DNA of 64,000 nt from an uncultured Methanobrevibacter sp. (GTDB taxonomy: Archaea > Methanobacteriota > Methanobacteria > Methanobacteriales > Methanobacteriaceae). Under the pieces are notes generated by a model. The model was not told the origin of the DNA, made no database searches, and worked only from the letters and a program-made list of their open reading frames with translations. The DNA lies in contig OMVX01000002.1 of NCBI GenBank assembly GCA_900314605.1, forward strand, positions 1 through 64,000, written 5' to 3'. Of the stretch, positions 9,238-18,068 are shown one piece after another (the stretch's first letter is position 1; every line of letters starts with the position of its first letter). The position numbers and the translations under genes were made by a program.

Positions 9238-9477
9238 CTAGTCTGAATACCCAACAATCTCCAACTTAATTCCTTTTAAGGAATGAATTGTTTCAAGATC
9301 TACTTTTATTTTTTTATCCCCTTGACCATCAAGCATATAATATTGCTCTGCTTTAAGATACATTTCATCAACTGTATATATCTTACCTTCAGAAATTATT
9401 TTTCCATCTTCAAGGCCATCCATTAAAAATTGCTCCATAATATAAAATAAATTTTCAGCTGTATAGGTAACTTCCAT
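9238..9477 (-). CDS. Small hypothetical protein (79 aa)
   Basis: A 79-residue soluble protein with no family I recognise. It is acidic and alternates helix (TAENLFYIMEQFLMDGLEDG) with short strands ending in LKGIKLEIVGYSD. The start is well supported, with GGAGTGA just before ATG. The same leader (TAATGGAGTGAAAAA) reappears at about 10886-10903 ahead of a broken reading frame. The gene lies between the single-TM protein and the large zinc-ribbon protein and ends before the T23 tract. Confidence 0.55.
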   Translation of the reverse strand: MEVTYTAENLFYIMEQFLMDGLEDGKIISEGKIYTVDEMYLKAEQYYMLDGQGDKKIKVDLETIHSLKGIKLEIVGYSD

Positions 9478-9601
9478 TTTTTCACTCCATTACACTTCAT
9501 AAGTTAACTATTTTATTTCGTACTTGATAGGTATAATATTTCCTTTTATTATTTTTTTTAAAAACACACTATAAAAACCGTATTACTTAATTTATCTACC
9601 T

Positions 9602-10234
9602 TTAGATAGTGTACTCAACTCCTTGTATTTTACATACATTTTCGTAAAGTTTTTCCTTACTGATATTTTTGAAGAAATCATTTGGCACTTTAAGAGTCCA
9701 AATTTCTTGCCATAAACCATTTCGTGAATGGACATAGGAATGATTATCTACAATACGATTCCATAATCTATTTTTTAATAAAGTATTCATTCTTTCTTCT
9801 GGTGATAAATCACTAACATATATAGTTCTTCTTAATATAATTTTGTTGTCAGCTGGTCTATTCAATAATGAATACATTAATCTTTTGTTTGTTAATTTTA
9901 ATCTGTCAAGTTGTTGCTTTTTTCCTTCTTCTAATTCTTCATAAAATTGTTTTTTGAATTGGTCAATTTCAGTTTCTGTATATCCTTGATACCTTAGGTA
10001 TTCAATTGCAACATTAATATTGTTATCGTTTATTGGTCTTCCATCTTTTAACTTAATGTCACATCTCTGACAAATAATACAAAATTGATTTGCTAATCTT
10101 TCTTTATTCATGTTCGCATTTTGTAAGTTTGGTTTTGTTTTATAATCTGCTACAATACTTTGAGTTTCTTTCTTTAAAAGATAAGTACCATATACCATAC
10201 CACCTATCGCTCCAAATGCTAATAAAAAACTCAT
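9602..10234 (-). CDS. Single-TM hypothetical protein with Cys cluster
   Basis: The protein has about 210 residues from ATG 10234, which is preceded by AAGGTGAT. An N-terminal transmembrane helix (MSFLLAFGAIGGMVYGTYLL) is followed by a cytoplasmic or extracellular domain with a CIICQRC cysteine cluster that may bind a metal, a charged helical region (about residues 80-120) and a C-terminal globular part with WQEIWTLKVPNDFF. No known domain is recognised. It starts 5 nt after the stop of the 106-residue gene, so the two are almost certainly co-transcribed. Confidence 0.55.
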   Translation of the reverse strand: MSFLLAFGAIGGMVYGTYLLKKETQSIVADYKTKPNLQNANMNKERLANQFCIICQRCDIKLKDGRPINDNNINVAIEYLRYQGYTETEIDQFKKQFYEELEEGKKQQLDRLKLTNKRLMYSLLNRPADNKIILRRTIYVSDLSPEERMNTLLKNRLWNRIVDNHSYVHSRNGLWQEIWTLKVPNDFFKNISKEKLYENVCKIQGVEYTI

Positions 10235-10239
10235 ACATA

Positions 10240-10560
10240 TCACCTTTTTATTTTAATTATTTCATTAAGTGGTTCATACCAAAATTCTGCTACTTTACCG
10301 AAATTTTCATCAGTATCGCAATAAAATGATAGTAATTGCATCATATCTTTTTCATAATCCCAACTATCAGTGATTTTAACTGTACCAAATAGATTATGTA
10401 TGATAATTATCTTATCGAATTCATCAGATACTAAGACATCAATCCTACAATTACCTTGATTTAATGCAATCCATTTTTTAAATAATTCCACTACTTTTTT
10501 TACTTGTTTTATATTATCCATATCTATTTTGTTGAAAGGAATGTGTATTCGATTACTCAT
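10240..10560 (-). CDS. Small hypothetical protein (106 aa)
   Basis: A 106-residue protein with an alpha/beta pattern: an N-terminal helix (IKQVKKVVELFKKWI), the strands CRIDVLVSDEF and DKIIIIHNLFGTVKI, and a C-terminal FWYEPLNEIIKIK. No domain is recognised. AAGGTGAT precedes the ATG. It is the first gene of a two-gene unit with the single-TM protein downstream; its own stop overlaps that gene's ribosome-binding site. Confidence 0.55.
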   Translation of the reverse strand: MSNRIHIPFNKIDMDNIKQVKKVVELFKKWIALNQGNCRIDVLVSDEFDKIIIIHNLFGTVKITDSWDYEKDMMQLLSFYCDTDENFGKVAEFWYEPLNEIIKIKR

Positions 10561-10589
10561 TTTATCACCTTATTCTAAGGGAAAACTTG

Positions 10590-10877
10590 TTATAATCTTT
10601 CTTGGATATTAATAGAAGTTTCATAATTATAACACTCGTATGAATGTTGCATATATATTATTGTACTTGCATACCATATTTTCCTTGTAACATAGTATAT
10701 TATATTCTTGCGAATGTTTTTTGGCTTGTTGAATGTTAGTAATGCCAATAATAACTTTACATCTTCAACTGCTTTTTTTATTTCTAAAATATCTTTTCTT
10801 GTAATTTCTTTGTGAATTAACTTATTTTTTATTTGATATCGGAAATATTTATGTTTATTTTTTGTAATTATGTAACT
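10590..10877 (-). pseudogene. Possible decayed small gene without a start codon
   Basis: A 95-codon open frame on the minus strand has plausible coding composition (for example KEITRKDILEIKKAVEDVKLLLALL) but no ATG, GTG or TTG before a late ATG. Just upstream, at about 10886-10903, lies a leader almost identical to that of the 79-residue gene (TAATGGAGTGAAAAA), followed by ATT-GAA-GTT-ACA-TAA where the 79-residue gene reads M-E-V-T. This looks like the remains of a duplicated gene start joined to another frame. I see nothing else in the 527-bp gap up to 11087. Confidence 0.25.
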
Positions 10878-11087
10878 TCAATTATTTTTCACTCCATTAG
10901 GCTTATAAGGCATCATAAAAGTCAATTTAGTATAATAATAAATTTAAAAACATTTGATTAAAATAAAAAAAAATTAAATTCAAAGATGAATATAAAATAA
11001 TATAAAAGAGTAGTGTTAAATGATAATATTTAACACTAATCGGTAACTATCACTACAATGATTGATAATATTTTTTAATAATAAAGA

Positions 11088-11393
11088 TTAATAATCTTCA
11101 TCATCTTCAGGATTTTTCTTCTTAATATAGCCCATATATGGAATATCTGGAACACCAGCAGGACCATCTGCCCAGTCTTCAGGATCTCCTACATGCCAGC
11201 GAGAATTATCAAAATCATCATCTGAATCAGAATTTGAATTATCATTATTAGAAGAATTTAAATCATCATATGAATTACCATAATCATCATAATCGTCATA
11301 ATCATTATTATCTTCATAAGAATTATCATAATCATCATTATTATCATATGAATCTTCATAATCATCGTATTCATCATAATCGTCATCACACAT
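11088..11393 (-). CDS. Asp/Tyr-rich low-complexity protein (101 aa)
   Basis: The N-terminal ~65 residues are almost entirely Asp, Tyr, Asn, Ser and Glu. The C-terminal ~35 residues (RWHVGDPEDWADGPAGVPDIPYMGYIKKK) have normal composition and could be the functional peptide. GGAGTGA precedes the ATG. It is 75 bp downstream of the vWA gene and in the same direction, so an operon with it is likely. The acidic tract recalls the acidic protein at 5233-6366. Calcium binding, DNA mimicry and disorder are all possible and not separable from sequence. Confidence 0.5.
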   Translation of the reverse strand: MCDDDYDEYDDYEDSYDNNDDYDNSYEDNNDYDDYDDYGNSYDDLNSSNNDNSNSDSDDDFDNSRWHVGDPEDWADGPAGVPDIPYMGYIKKKNPEDDEDY

Positions 11394-11468
11394 AAATAAT
11401 CACTCCATTTTAGTATTAATTTATTTTTTATTTTAATTTAAAAAAAATATTATAAAAGAAGAATTGAA

Positions 11469-12128
11469 TTATTCTAACTCTTCTTTCCAATCTACACTGT
11501 TATCAGCAATATTTCTTTCAACATAATATGTATCTGTAATATTACTACATGCATCATACATATCTTTAAATCCTTTTGAACTTTTTTTGCTCATAGCTAT
11601 ACGACTGTCACGGATTCCGATATGTGATGCTTCACGGTAAGAGTCAATATCTGCTCCTATGAAAACAAATTCCCAACCACTATTTAAAATTAAATCTTTA
11701 ATTTGGTCTCTATTATATTCTCTAGAAGCATTTTCATATCCATCAGTAGTAATAATACACATTGCAGAATTTACTTTATTTTTATATGTATTTACTGTTT
11801 TTCCTATTGAATCAAGTAAAGCTGTAGATCCTCTTACAAAATACTCTTTTTCTGTAAGTGGTTTAACCTCAGAAATTGGTTTTCTATTATATAAAACTTC
11901 ATATTCATTATCAAAGAGAATAGTAGTTACAAAAATCTGATGACCTTGTACAGATTGCCTTTCAATAAAAGAATTGAAACCATTTATAGTATCTAATTCA
12001 GAACCACTCATGGATCCACTCCTATCTAAAATAACAAATAAATCCATTTCTTCTTCATCTTTTAAGCTGATTTTTTCTAAATTTTCATCATTATAATTAT
12101 TAAAAACCCTTTTGTTTTCATTAACCAT
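11469..12128 (-). CDS. vWA-domain protein (TerY-like)
   Basis: The 219-residue protein is essentially one von Willebrand factor A domain with an intact metal-ion-dependent adhesion site: DRSGSMSGS (residues 35-43), the threonine in RGSTALLDS (T102) and the aspartate in ITTDG (D129). Cytoplasmic stand-alone vWA proteins of this size resemble TerY, found in tellurite-resistance-type and other conflict operons, where they bind partner proteins through a bound divalent cation (family knowledge). GGGGGTT precedes ATG. It is encoded in the same direction as the ARPP-1-like and HIRAN-like genes upstream and the Asp-rich protein downstream. Partner unknown. Confidence 0.8.
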   Translation of the reverse strand: MVNENKRVFNNYNDENLEKISLKDEEEMDLFVILDRSGSMSGSELDTINGFNSFIERQSVQGHQIFVTTILFDNEYEVLYNRKPISEVKPLTEKEYFVRGSTALLDSIGKTVNTYKNKVNSAMCIITTDGYENASREYNRDQIKDLILNSGWEFVFIGADIDSYREASHIGIRDSRIAMSKKSSKGFKDMYDACSNITDTYYVERNIADNSVDWKEELE

Positions 12129-12346
12129 ATATTAACCCCCATCGGAATATTTCTCAAGTTTTAAATTTTAACATTTGATTTTATATTGATTAAAAAATCA
12201 ATTTCCATTAATTCATTATTTCATAATCCCCTCCTATTAATAAAAATTAATTAATAAATTTAAATTAAATATAAAATAAAGAACAAATAAACCATATTAA
12301 TCTATAAACTTTGAATATAAGAATTAAAGGTTAAAATATCTTAACC

Positions 12347-12823
12347 TTATTTAATAATTTGCTTTTTTAGATTTCTTACTCTTTCATCTATAATCATCCC
12401 TGAATGACTGTAAGATGATTCAAAAGTATCTGGTTTATTTATCCACTGAAATTTTACAAAATTATTTTTATTTTTACAAGCGACATACTTATTTAAAACA
12501 GGACTTTCTTTTTTAACAATATTATCCTCTGTTGTTGGATTTGTTTTAACACTATTATTCTTTTTAGAAAATCCTTTACTTTCAATCCATGGATAATTTT
12601 TACTTAAAACCTTCATTTTGAGGATTTCTATATTTTCATCACGTAAAATTACCTGATTACCACTTACTGTAAAAATATAAAAGTATCCATTATGGTCCTT
12701 AAATAGATTAATAATTTCTGTTTTGAAATCTCCTACAGTATCTCCATTTAATTTGGAACCACAAATTCTACAGTACTTAGATCTATTATTCATTTCCTTA
12801 TTACAATTTGGACAAATTTTCAT
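12347..12823 (-). CDS. Zinc-ribbon protein (158 aa)
   Basis: The N terminus is a treble-clef or rubredoxin-like zinc ribbon, CPNCNKEMNNRSKYCRICGSKL (two C-x2-C knuckles, residues 4-24). A small beta-rich domain follows (about 30-85: YFYIFTVSGNQVILRDENIEILKMKVL), then a polar linker and a basic C-terminal helix (ERVRNLKKQIIK). Similar N-terminal ribbons occur on at least three other proteins of this minus-strand block, which suggests a common binding partner or nucleic-acid contact. No enzymatic motif is seen. Confidence 0.6.
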   Translation of the reverse strand: MKICPNCNKEMNNRSKYCRICGSKLNGDTVGDFKTEIINLFKDHNGYFYIFTVSGNQVILRDENIEILKMKVLSKNYPWIESKGFSKKNNSVKTNPTTEDNIVKKESPVLNKYVACKNKNNFVKFQWINKPDTFESSYSHSGMIIDERVRNLKKQIIK

Positions 12824-12945
12824 ATTAAAACCTATAATTTGGTGTTGTTAAATTAATTTTAATATTTGTAAAAACTTTTGATTGTAAATTAAAAAAATAT
12901 AAAATAAATTTTGTAAATTTAAAGAACATATAAAATAAATAAATA

Positions 12946-13845
12946 TTATATATCTTTAAAGTATGGCATGTGTATAATTTCATCTTCATATATTAATGCA
13001 GAGCCAGAACCATAATCATTGGTGAATTTAATTAGTTCTCCAAGGCCAGGTGCTTCCTGTTTAATAAAAACTGAATTTGAAATATTATTAATAATTTCAT
13101 TAATATTAGCCTCATAACTAATATCAATCTCTTTATAATCAAGACTATCAATAATATAACTTTTAATAATCTTATCATGATAATTTGCATAAATATCAGG
13201 ACTATTAAAGAGCTCAAGACCTACAACTTCATTGTTAATAATTGCAATAATACCAGATTGACCAACTGATAAATCAAATGATTTTAAAAATTCATCTTGA
13301 TCTTGGCTAAAATCTTCATAACAGTCATTCATAGCACTAGTATCTGGCCTTGTTGAACATCGATCAGAAAACAAATCAATAGAATCCCATACATTATCTT
13401 GCCTGGATCTTTCATCAATAGCACTTGCTTTAGCTCGACGTGTATTTGAATTTGCAAAATATTGAGATTCTTCAAAAAGTACAGACTTATTATTCTTATA
13501 ACTCCATCTATCTCTTTCAGTACAGCTAACAGATATTTTCATGGTGGTTTTTGGTGGAACTAAAATAGTATTATTTACTATACGATTCTGTTTTGCTCCA
13601 ATAATCTCTTCTCCATCAACTAATATTAAGGGAGTAACTGCATTATTAGTTATGAGAATATTATTTACATCTTCAACTTCACATTCTTTAACTTCAACAA
13701 GACCTAAATCAAATCCTTTATTTAAAGTAAGAATATCAGTGGTGTTGGAAGTTTCAGATTTTAAAGGAATAATTGTAAGAGCATTATGACTTTGGATTTT
13801 TAATGTCTCAAAAATTATACTATTTTCATTAATTTTAATTTTCAT
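12946..13845 (-). CDS. ARPP-1-like domain protein (DUF6569 type)
   Basis: The protein is about 299 residues from ATG 13845, which has GGGGTGA upstream. The hallmark segment is VDGEEIIGAKQNRIVNNT...VPPKTTMKISVSCTERDRWSY (about residues 75-120), which I recognise from the ARPP-1 (ARG and rhodanese-phosphatase-superfamily-associated) domain. The rest is alpha/beta with GQSGIIAIINNEVVGLELF and an acidic C terminus. The biochemical role of ARPP-1 is not established; computational surveys of prokaryotic conflict genes place it in ADP-ribose-linked and defence contexts (from memory). It follows the HIRAN-like gene by about 50 bp and precedes the zinc-ribbon and vWA genes. Confidence 0.65.
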   Translation of the reverse strand: MKIKINENSIIFETLKIQSHNALTIIPLKSETSNTTDILTLNKGFDLGLVEVKECEVEDVNNILITNNAVTPLILVDGEEIIGAKQNRIVNNTILVPPKTTMKISVSCTERDRWSYKNNKSVLFEESQYFANSNTRRAKASAIDERSRQDNVWDSIDLFSDRCSTRPDTSAMNDCYEDFSQDQDEFLKSFDLSVGQSGIIAIINNEVVGLELFNSPDIYANYHDKIIKSYIIDSLDYKEIDISYEANINEIINNISNSVFIKQEAPGLGELIKFTNDYGSGSALIYEDEIIHMPYFKDI

Positions 13846-13893
13846 ACTATTCACCCCGATTAATAATAAAAAAAATAAAAAGAAAAAAATAAT

Positions 13894-14256
13894 TTAAATA
13901 TGATTAATATCAGAATTTGGGTCTTTACTTAAAGAGTTTATTTCTTCTGATGTTAAAATTTTAGCAATTACACCATTATTAGATATGAATTTTACTTGAG
14001 CATAATCTTCATCTAAGATTTTATCATAAATTCTACCAGCACTCATTGTACCTTTTATAACAGTTTTAGCACTATTTGCAACATATCCTGATTTACCAGC
14101 ATATCTTAATTCAACAACTATAGCTTCACCATCATAATCATTAGTAGGATCTTTTACAAGTTTTAAAATAGAACCTAATTTAAATGGTTTAATGCCATGA
14201 AACATATTAAACGCATTAACGGTTATAAAAATATCATCAGAATATTCATAATCCAT
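13894..14256 (-). CDS. HIRAN-like domain protein
   Basis: The 120-residue protein is one small beta-barrel domain. KPFKLGSILKLVKDPTNDYDGEAIVVELR...KSGYVANS (about residues 23-62) fits the HIRAN signature G..L.L..EP.N.yD..Ai.V.....iGYv. HIRAN domains bind single-stranded 3' DNA ends in HLTF and occur fused or adjacent to helicases and nucleases in prokaryotes. The C-terminal half (YAQVKFISNNGVIAKIL) adds strands. GGGGGTT precedes the ATG. Immediately upstream is the 0.3-kb tandem repeat, so this may be the first gene of a sub-operon reading into the ARPP-1-like gene. Confidence 0.6.
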   Translation of the reverse strand: MDYEYSDDIFITVNAFNMFHGIKPFKLGSILKLVKDPTNDYDGEAIVVELRYAGKSGYVANSAKTVIKGTMSAGRIYDKILDEDYAQVKFISNNGVIAKILTSEEINSLSKDPNSDINHI

Positions 14257-14312
14257 ATTAAAACCCCCTTTAATAAAAATTATTATATTATCATTATTAG
14301 TTTAATGGTATT

Positions 14313-14597
14313 GATGTTGTATAAATTCTTCGATTATAATATATTAGATGACCATAGTATATAAAGCTTATTGTTATTAACATGAAAAAATATGAAAAAA
14401 AAAAATAACTCATATAATTCTGGTGTGATGTTGTATAAATTCTTTTACAATAATATATTTGTCGACCATAGTATATAAAGCTTATTGTTATTAACATGAA
14501 AAAATATGAAAAAAAATAACTCATATAATTCTGGTGTGATGTTGTATAAATTCTTTTACTATAATATATTTGTCGACCATAGTATATAAAGCTTATT
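14313..14597. repeat. Tandem repeat, 2.5 copies of a 111-114-bp unit
   Basis: The unit beginning GATGTTGTATAAATTCTT recurs at 14313, 14427 and 14538 (spacings 114 and 111). Each copy carries CATAGTATATAAAGCTTATT and an A-rich stretch. Copies 2 and 3 are nearly identical; the third loses its second half. A minus-strand open frame runs through it (14297-14692) only because the unit length is close to a multiple of three. Its product would be a Tyr/Ile/Phe-rich repeat, so I treat it as non-coding. The array fills the gap between the methylase-HEPN fusion gene and the HIRAN-like gene. Confidence 0.85.
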
Positions 14598-14719
14598 ATA
14601 TTTAAGATAAAAAAATGAAAAAAAAAAACATTAAAAATAATGTATAAAAAGGTTTTATTTAGAAATATAATATTGTTAATTAAAAAATTCATTAAACAGC
14701 AGAATAAAAATCATAGAAT

Positions 14720-16813
14720 TCAGAAATTTAATAAAATATCCTCTTTAAAAGATGAAATTCCTTGTCTATAATTATTTTCCTTAGATTGGAAACATTTGTA
14801 AAATGCATTATTCTCATATTTATCACAATTATTATAAATATATAATGCCCAATGCTTTCTTCTATTGTCAAGAGGTATGAATTTCATAAAAGAATCCTTA
14901 ATTAGTAATTTTTTATTGTTTTTAGGATTATACAAATAGAGAGATTTCTCTTTAAGACAATTATCAAAAATAATCTTGTCATAAATTGGTTGTGCACATG
15001 GTCCATTTAAAAGAATAATTTCATGAATAAAATTATTATCTTTACATTCAATATTACCAGTTGTATAAATTAATTTATAATTTGTATAAATTTCCAGTAT
15101 ATCAAAAACATCCTCTAAATACTCATCTAATATTTCAATCGTCTTTTCAGCATCATAAACATTAGACATTGCATCATGAAATTCCTTATTTCTAATATTT
15201 TTAACTTCATTTAATGCATATAAAATTTCATATGATGTGATCTTTTCAAAAAATTCTTCATCAAGAGCAGATGTGAAATTATTATCATTATAAACATCAG
15301 CAAGGTTTCTAGATATATAAATCCAATTTCCAAATGTCATTCCTGATTTATATTGTTTTAAAGTTAAATCACTCCAAATTTTATCAAAATTTTTTAAATA
15401 AACATCCCTAGGAAGGGCACTTAATAAAATAATAGCGTTAAAAGCTGCTGTAAATTCAAATAATTTAAGATAATTATCTTTTTTCTCCACTATTTCAAAA
15501 CCACATTTTGTTGCAGATAAATAAGATATTGCAAGTGGCCAAATCAAACCTTGATAAGCCTGTCTCCAGGATCTTGAGAGCTTATTAATTTCAGATGTTT
15601 GAGGGTCAATTTCAATCTCTCCTTTCAAATCTTTTAGTGATTGGGAAATATGTTTATAATCCAAAATATTTGAGTTAAACTCTTTTTTAAGTAAATCAAC
15701 TGTTTTAAAAAATTCTCTAGCTTCTCGTGATGTTTTAACAATTTCATTTTGAATATCTAAAGATGGAATTGGAATTTTAATAGAACCAATTAACTCAGCA
15801 CTAATATAATCATTTCCATCAGAATAATATAATAACTCATCAGTACCATAATCTGAATTTAAATATTCATATAAATAATCAGCTGAGACATTTTTTGATA
15901 TATTTGATATTTCAATAAATTGTTGATGATAAAAATCATTCCAATCCTTATTATAATAAACTAATTTATTATCAAGATTTTTAGATGAAGATATTAATAA
16001 TATAGTATCATTATTTTTCTTATCTGTATTTTTCAAATATGCAATATCTTCAAGTTTTTTAAATTTAACTTCACCCTCAATCAAAGGTTTATTTTTCTTT
16101 TCAAGCATATTTTCTGGGTTTGGTCGTTTTTTAAGATAAGAAGATTCTTTTATAAAATTAGCTGAAGAAAAATTAATTTTCTCAATATTTAATGACGGGT
16201 CAATTTGATTATTTTCAATTAATTTTTCATTCCTATTATTAAATGCTTGAGCTTCCCTTCCTATTAAACCACTAGTCACATCTTTAACTACATTAGCATC
16301 TACTTTTTTATTAAAATCTTCTAAATGGTCTTCCTCATATAAACTTAAGAGTTCATCAGATTCTTCAACAGTCACTAAAGTAGTTATATTTTGAAAAATA
16401 GTATTTAACTTTAAAGAAATTTCATTATCTGATTGTTTAAAAATCTTGATTAATTCCTCTGCAAGTTCTTCAGAAATATTTTCAAAATCAGCTTTATGAA
16501 ATAAAGCATCAGATTCATCAATTAATATAAAATCCTCAGAATTCTTATTTGAATCTAACATAATCAATATTATATTTGAAGAACCTTTATAAATTGGAAG
16601 TGAATAAACTGATTTTAAATTGTTAATATTTTTTATATTAGAAAATAATTGAATATTTGAATGAAAAAAAGATGATGAAATAGCTATGGCTAATTTTGAA
16701 TTAAAATTTGAAATTAAATTAATAAATTCTTTCTTTTCTTCATAAAATGAAAGATTTTTAATCTGATAATCATTACCAATTAATTTTTTTAAAAATTCAT
16801 CTATATTCATCAT
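14720..16813 (-). CDS. Degenerate N6-methylase / specificity (TRD) / HEPN fusion protein
   Basis: The protein is about 697 residues from ATG 16813, preceded by GAAGGAGAT. Residues ~1-165 resemble the C-terminal half of a type I modification subunit (LAIAISSSFFHS...LKSVYSLPIYKGSSNIILIMLD...FILIDESD), but no SAM-binding or NPPY motif is seen. Residues ~270-400 resemble a target-recognition domain, ending in ISAELIGSIKIPIPSLDIQNEIV and a helix, as in HsdS subunits. The C-terminal region is helical with RNKEFH (about 541-546), an R-x4-H HEPN RNase motif. It therefore reads as a sequence-recognition module without methyltransferase activity, joined to a likely RNase or toxin. The metallopeptidase gene ends 10 nt upstream, so the two are co-transcribed. 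The domain calls are by eye. Confidence 0.55.
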   Translation of the reverse strand: MMNIDEFLKKLIGNDYQIKNLSFYEEKKEFINLISNFNSKLAIAISSSFFHSNIQLFSNIKNINNLKSVYSLPIYKGSSNIILIMLDSNKNSEDFILIDESDALFHKADFENISEELAEELIKIFKQSDNEISLKLNTIFQNITTLVTVEESDELLSLYEEDHLEDFNKKVDANVVKDVTSGLIGREAQAFNNRNEKLIENNQIDPSLNIEKINFSSANFIKESSYLKKRPNPENMLEKKNKPLIEGEVKFKKLEDIAYLKNTDKKNNDTILLISSSKNLDNKLVYYNKDWNDFYHQQFIEISNISKNVSADYLYEYLNSDYGTDELLYYSDGNDYISAELIGSIKIPIPSLDIQNEIVKTSREAREFFKTVDLLKKEFNSNILDYKHISQSLKDLKGEIEIDPQTSEINKLSRSWRQAYQGLIWPLAISYLSATKCGFEIVEKKDNYLKLFEFTAAFNAIILLSALPRDVYLKNFDKIWSDLTLKQYKSGMTFGNWIYISRNLADVYNDNNFTSALDEEFFEKITSYEILYALNEVKNIRNKEFHDAMSNVYDAEKTIEILDEYLEDVFDILEIYTNYKLIYTTGNIECKDNNFIHEIILLNGPCAQPIYDKIIFDNCLKEKSLYLYNPKNNKKLLIKDSFMKFIPLDNRRKHWALYIYNNCDKYENNAFYKCFQSKENNYRQGISSFKEDILLNF

Positions 16814-16823
16814 ATTATCTCCT

Positions 16824-18068
16824 TCATTTATTATTTTCACTAAATTTCATGCGAGTATTCTCTAATTTTTCCAAATCCTTTGGATTATACATAATTTGAT
16901 CTATGTTTTTTGTTAAAATAATTTTTATAGCCTGTCTAAACTTATTCCAATTATTCTTTTTATCTGTTGCATATTGAAAATCATTAGTTTTTTTAAGGTC
17001 TGATTTACGTAATTCATATTTAATTTCATTTCTTAACTCAGCAGTGATAAATGATTCTATAATTGATTTAATATAAATTGCAAAAGTATTACCTATAGTT
17101 TTTGCAATATTTAAATGTTTTTTTGAATATTCCTGTGCAAATTCATTTAAAAGATCTAAATAAGACCCATAATCTTGATAAGCAAAATTTTCAAAACGAG
17201 CTTCGACAGTATGAGCACAGTATTCATCAACTACCTTATTAAAAATATCTTTATGTAATATATGATAAACTAATGCTTCTAATGCATCCGTCTTATCAGT
17301 GTTTAATATTTCAGATATAATCTGCTCTAAAATCTCAGATAAGAGAAAATGTGAAAGTTCATGTATAATTGTTATTATTTCATAAGGGTCACTGTCTATA
17401 TCCTGTACATATATTGTATTATATCCATAATACCCATAATAACTAGTATTAACCTGTTTATACTCAGTTTTTACAAATGTTTTAGCATATAATAGTATTT
17501 TCTCTGAAATATAAAGTTTGTCCATATAAATATTATACTTTGTAATAAATTCTTCCATAATCATTTTAGAAGTATTTGTTATATTTTGAATTATAGTATC
17601 AAATTGAAGCTGTGTAAAATTGAATTCCTTTAATAAATTTATATTTTCATCACTTAATAAGTCATTAAATTCTGCAAAATTATTTTGATGTTTTTTAAAG
17701 TTGTATCTTTTATTAGGATTGTACTTTAATTGTCGTATTTCATCAATATGCGGTCGGGGCTTAGAGAAAACTTCTAATGGTTCGTCCCATTCACATTTTA
17801 TACAATAATTATAATCTTCAGGATATTCTGCCCCACATGCTTTACATCTTTTAACTAAATCTTTTATATATGATAACTTAATTGGAGCATCATGGATACC
17901 GCAGAAATTATCATTTTTAAGATATTTCTTTCCACATTTAGGACATATTTTAACTAAATCTCTCTCATCAATTAGTTTAACTAAATTCAAATGTTTAGAG
18001 CAAAAATTATTCTCTGGAGAGTATTTTTTTCCACAAACTGGACAAACTTTATGATAATTAGATAAAAT
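16824..18068 (-). CDS. Zinc-ribbon metallopeptidase (HExxH zincin), probable ATT start
   Basis: From TTG 17990 the protein has 388 residues: a zinc ribbon (CPKCGKKYLKNDNFC, 16-30), a second one (CKACGAEYPEDYNYCIKC, 49-66), a helical region and a zincin motif IIHELSHFLL (HELSH about 210-214) with a downstream EYCAH-x-VEARFE that could supply further zinc ligands. In-frame codons upstream to 18080 encode a third matching ribbon, KVCPVCGKKYSPENNFCSKH, with no ATG, GTG or TTG. GTGATAAT-ATT at 18068 mirrors the GGTGATAAT-ATG starts seen elsewhere, so an ATT start (414 residues) or a mutated ATG is likely. The role is inferred as proteolysis of a partner, possibly to activate the methylase-HEPN protein encoded 10 nt downstream. 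Confidence 0.65.
   Translation of the reverse strand: MLSNYHKVCPVCGKKYSPENNFCSKHLNLVKLIDERDLVKICPKCGKKYLKNDNFCGIHDAPIKLSYIKDLVKRCKACGAEYPEDYNYCIKCEWDEPLEVFSKPRPHIDEIRQLKYNPNKRYNFKKHQNNFAEFNDLLSDENINLLKEFNFTQLQFDTIIQNITNTSKMIMEEFITKYNIYMDKLYISEKILLYAKTFVKTEYKQVNTSYYGYYGYNTIYVQDIDSDPYEIITIIHELSHFLLSEILEQIISEILNTDKTDALEALVYHILHKDIFNKVVDEYCAHTVEARFENFAYQDYGSYLDLLNEFAQEYSKKHLNIAKTIGNTFAIYIKSIIESFITAELRNEIKYELRKSDLKKTNDFQYATDKKNNWNKFRQAIKIILTKNIDQIMYNPKDLEKLENTRMKFSENNK

Noticed and set aside
9580-9586. GTATTAC near the end of an island gene as a regulon site
   Set aside because: It lacks the full AGTATTACT core, stands alone and is not upstream of a transcription unit of the nickel or hmd type. 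Isolated copies are expected by chance, as also at 30683 inside a coding region.
14313-14597. CRISPR-like array
   Set aside because: The whole unit repeats with no unique spacers and too few copies.
14297-14692. A 131-codon minus-strand open frame through the 111-114-bp repeats
   Set aside because: It is open only because the repeat unit is near a multiple of three. The product is a Tyr/Ile/Phe-rich repeat with no start-site support.
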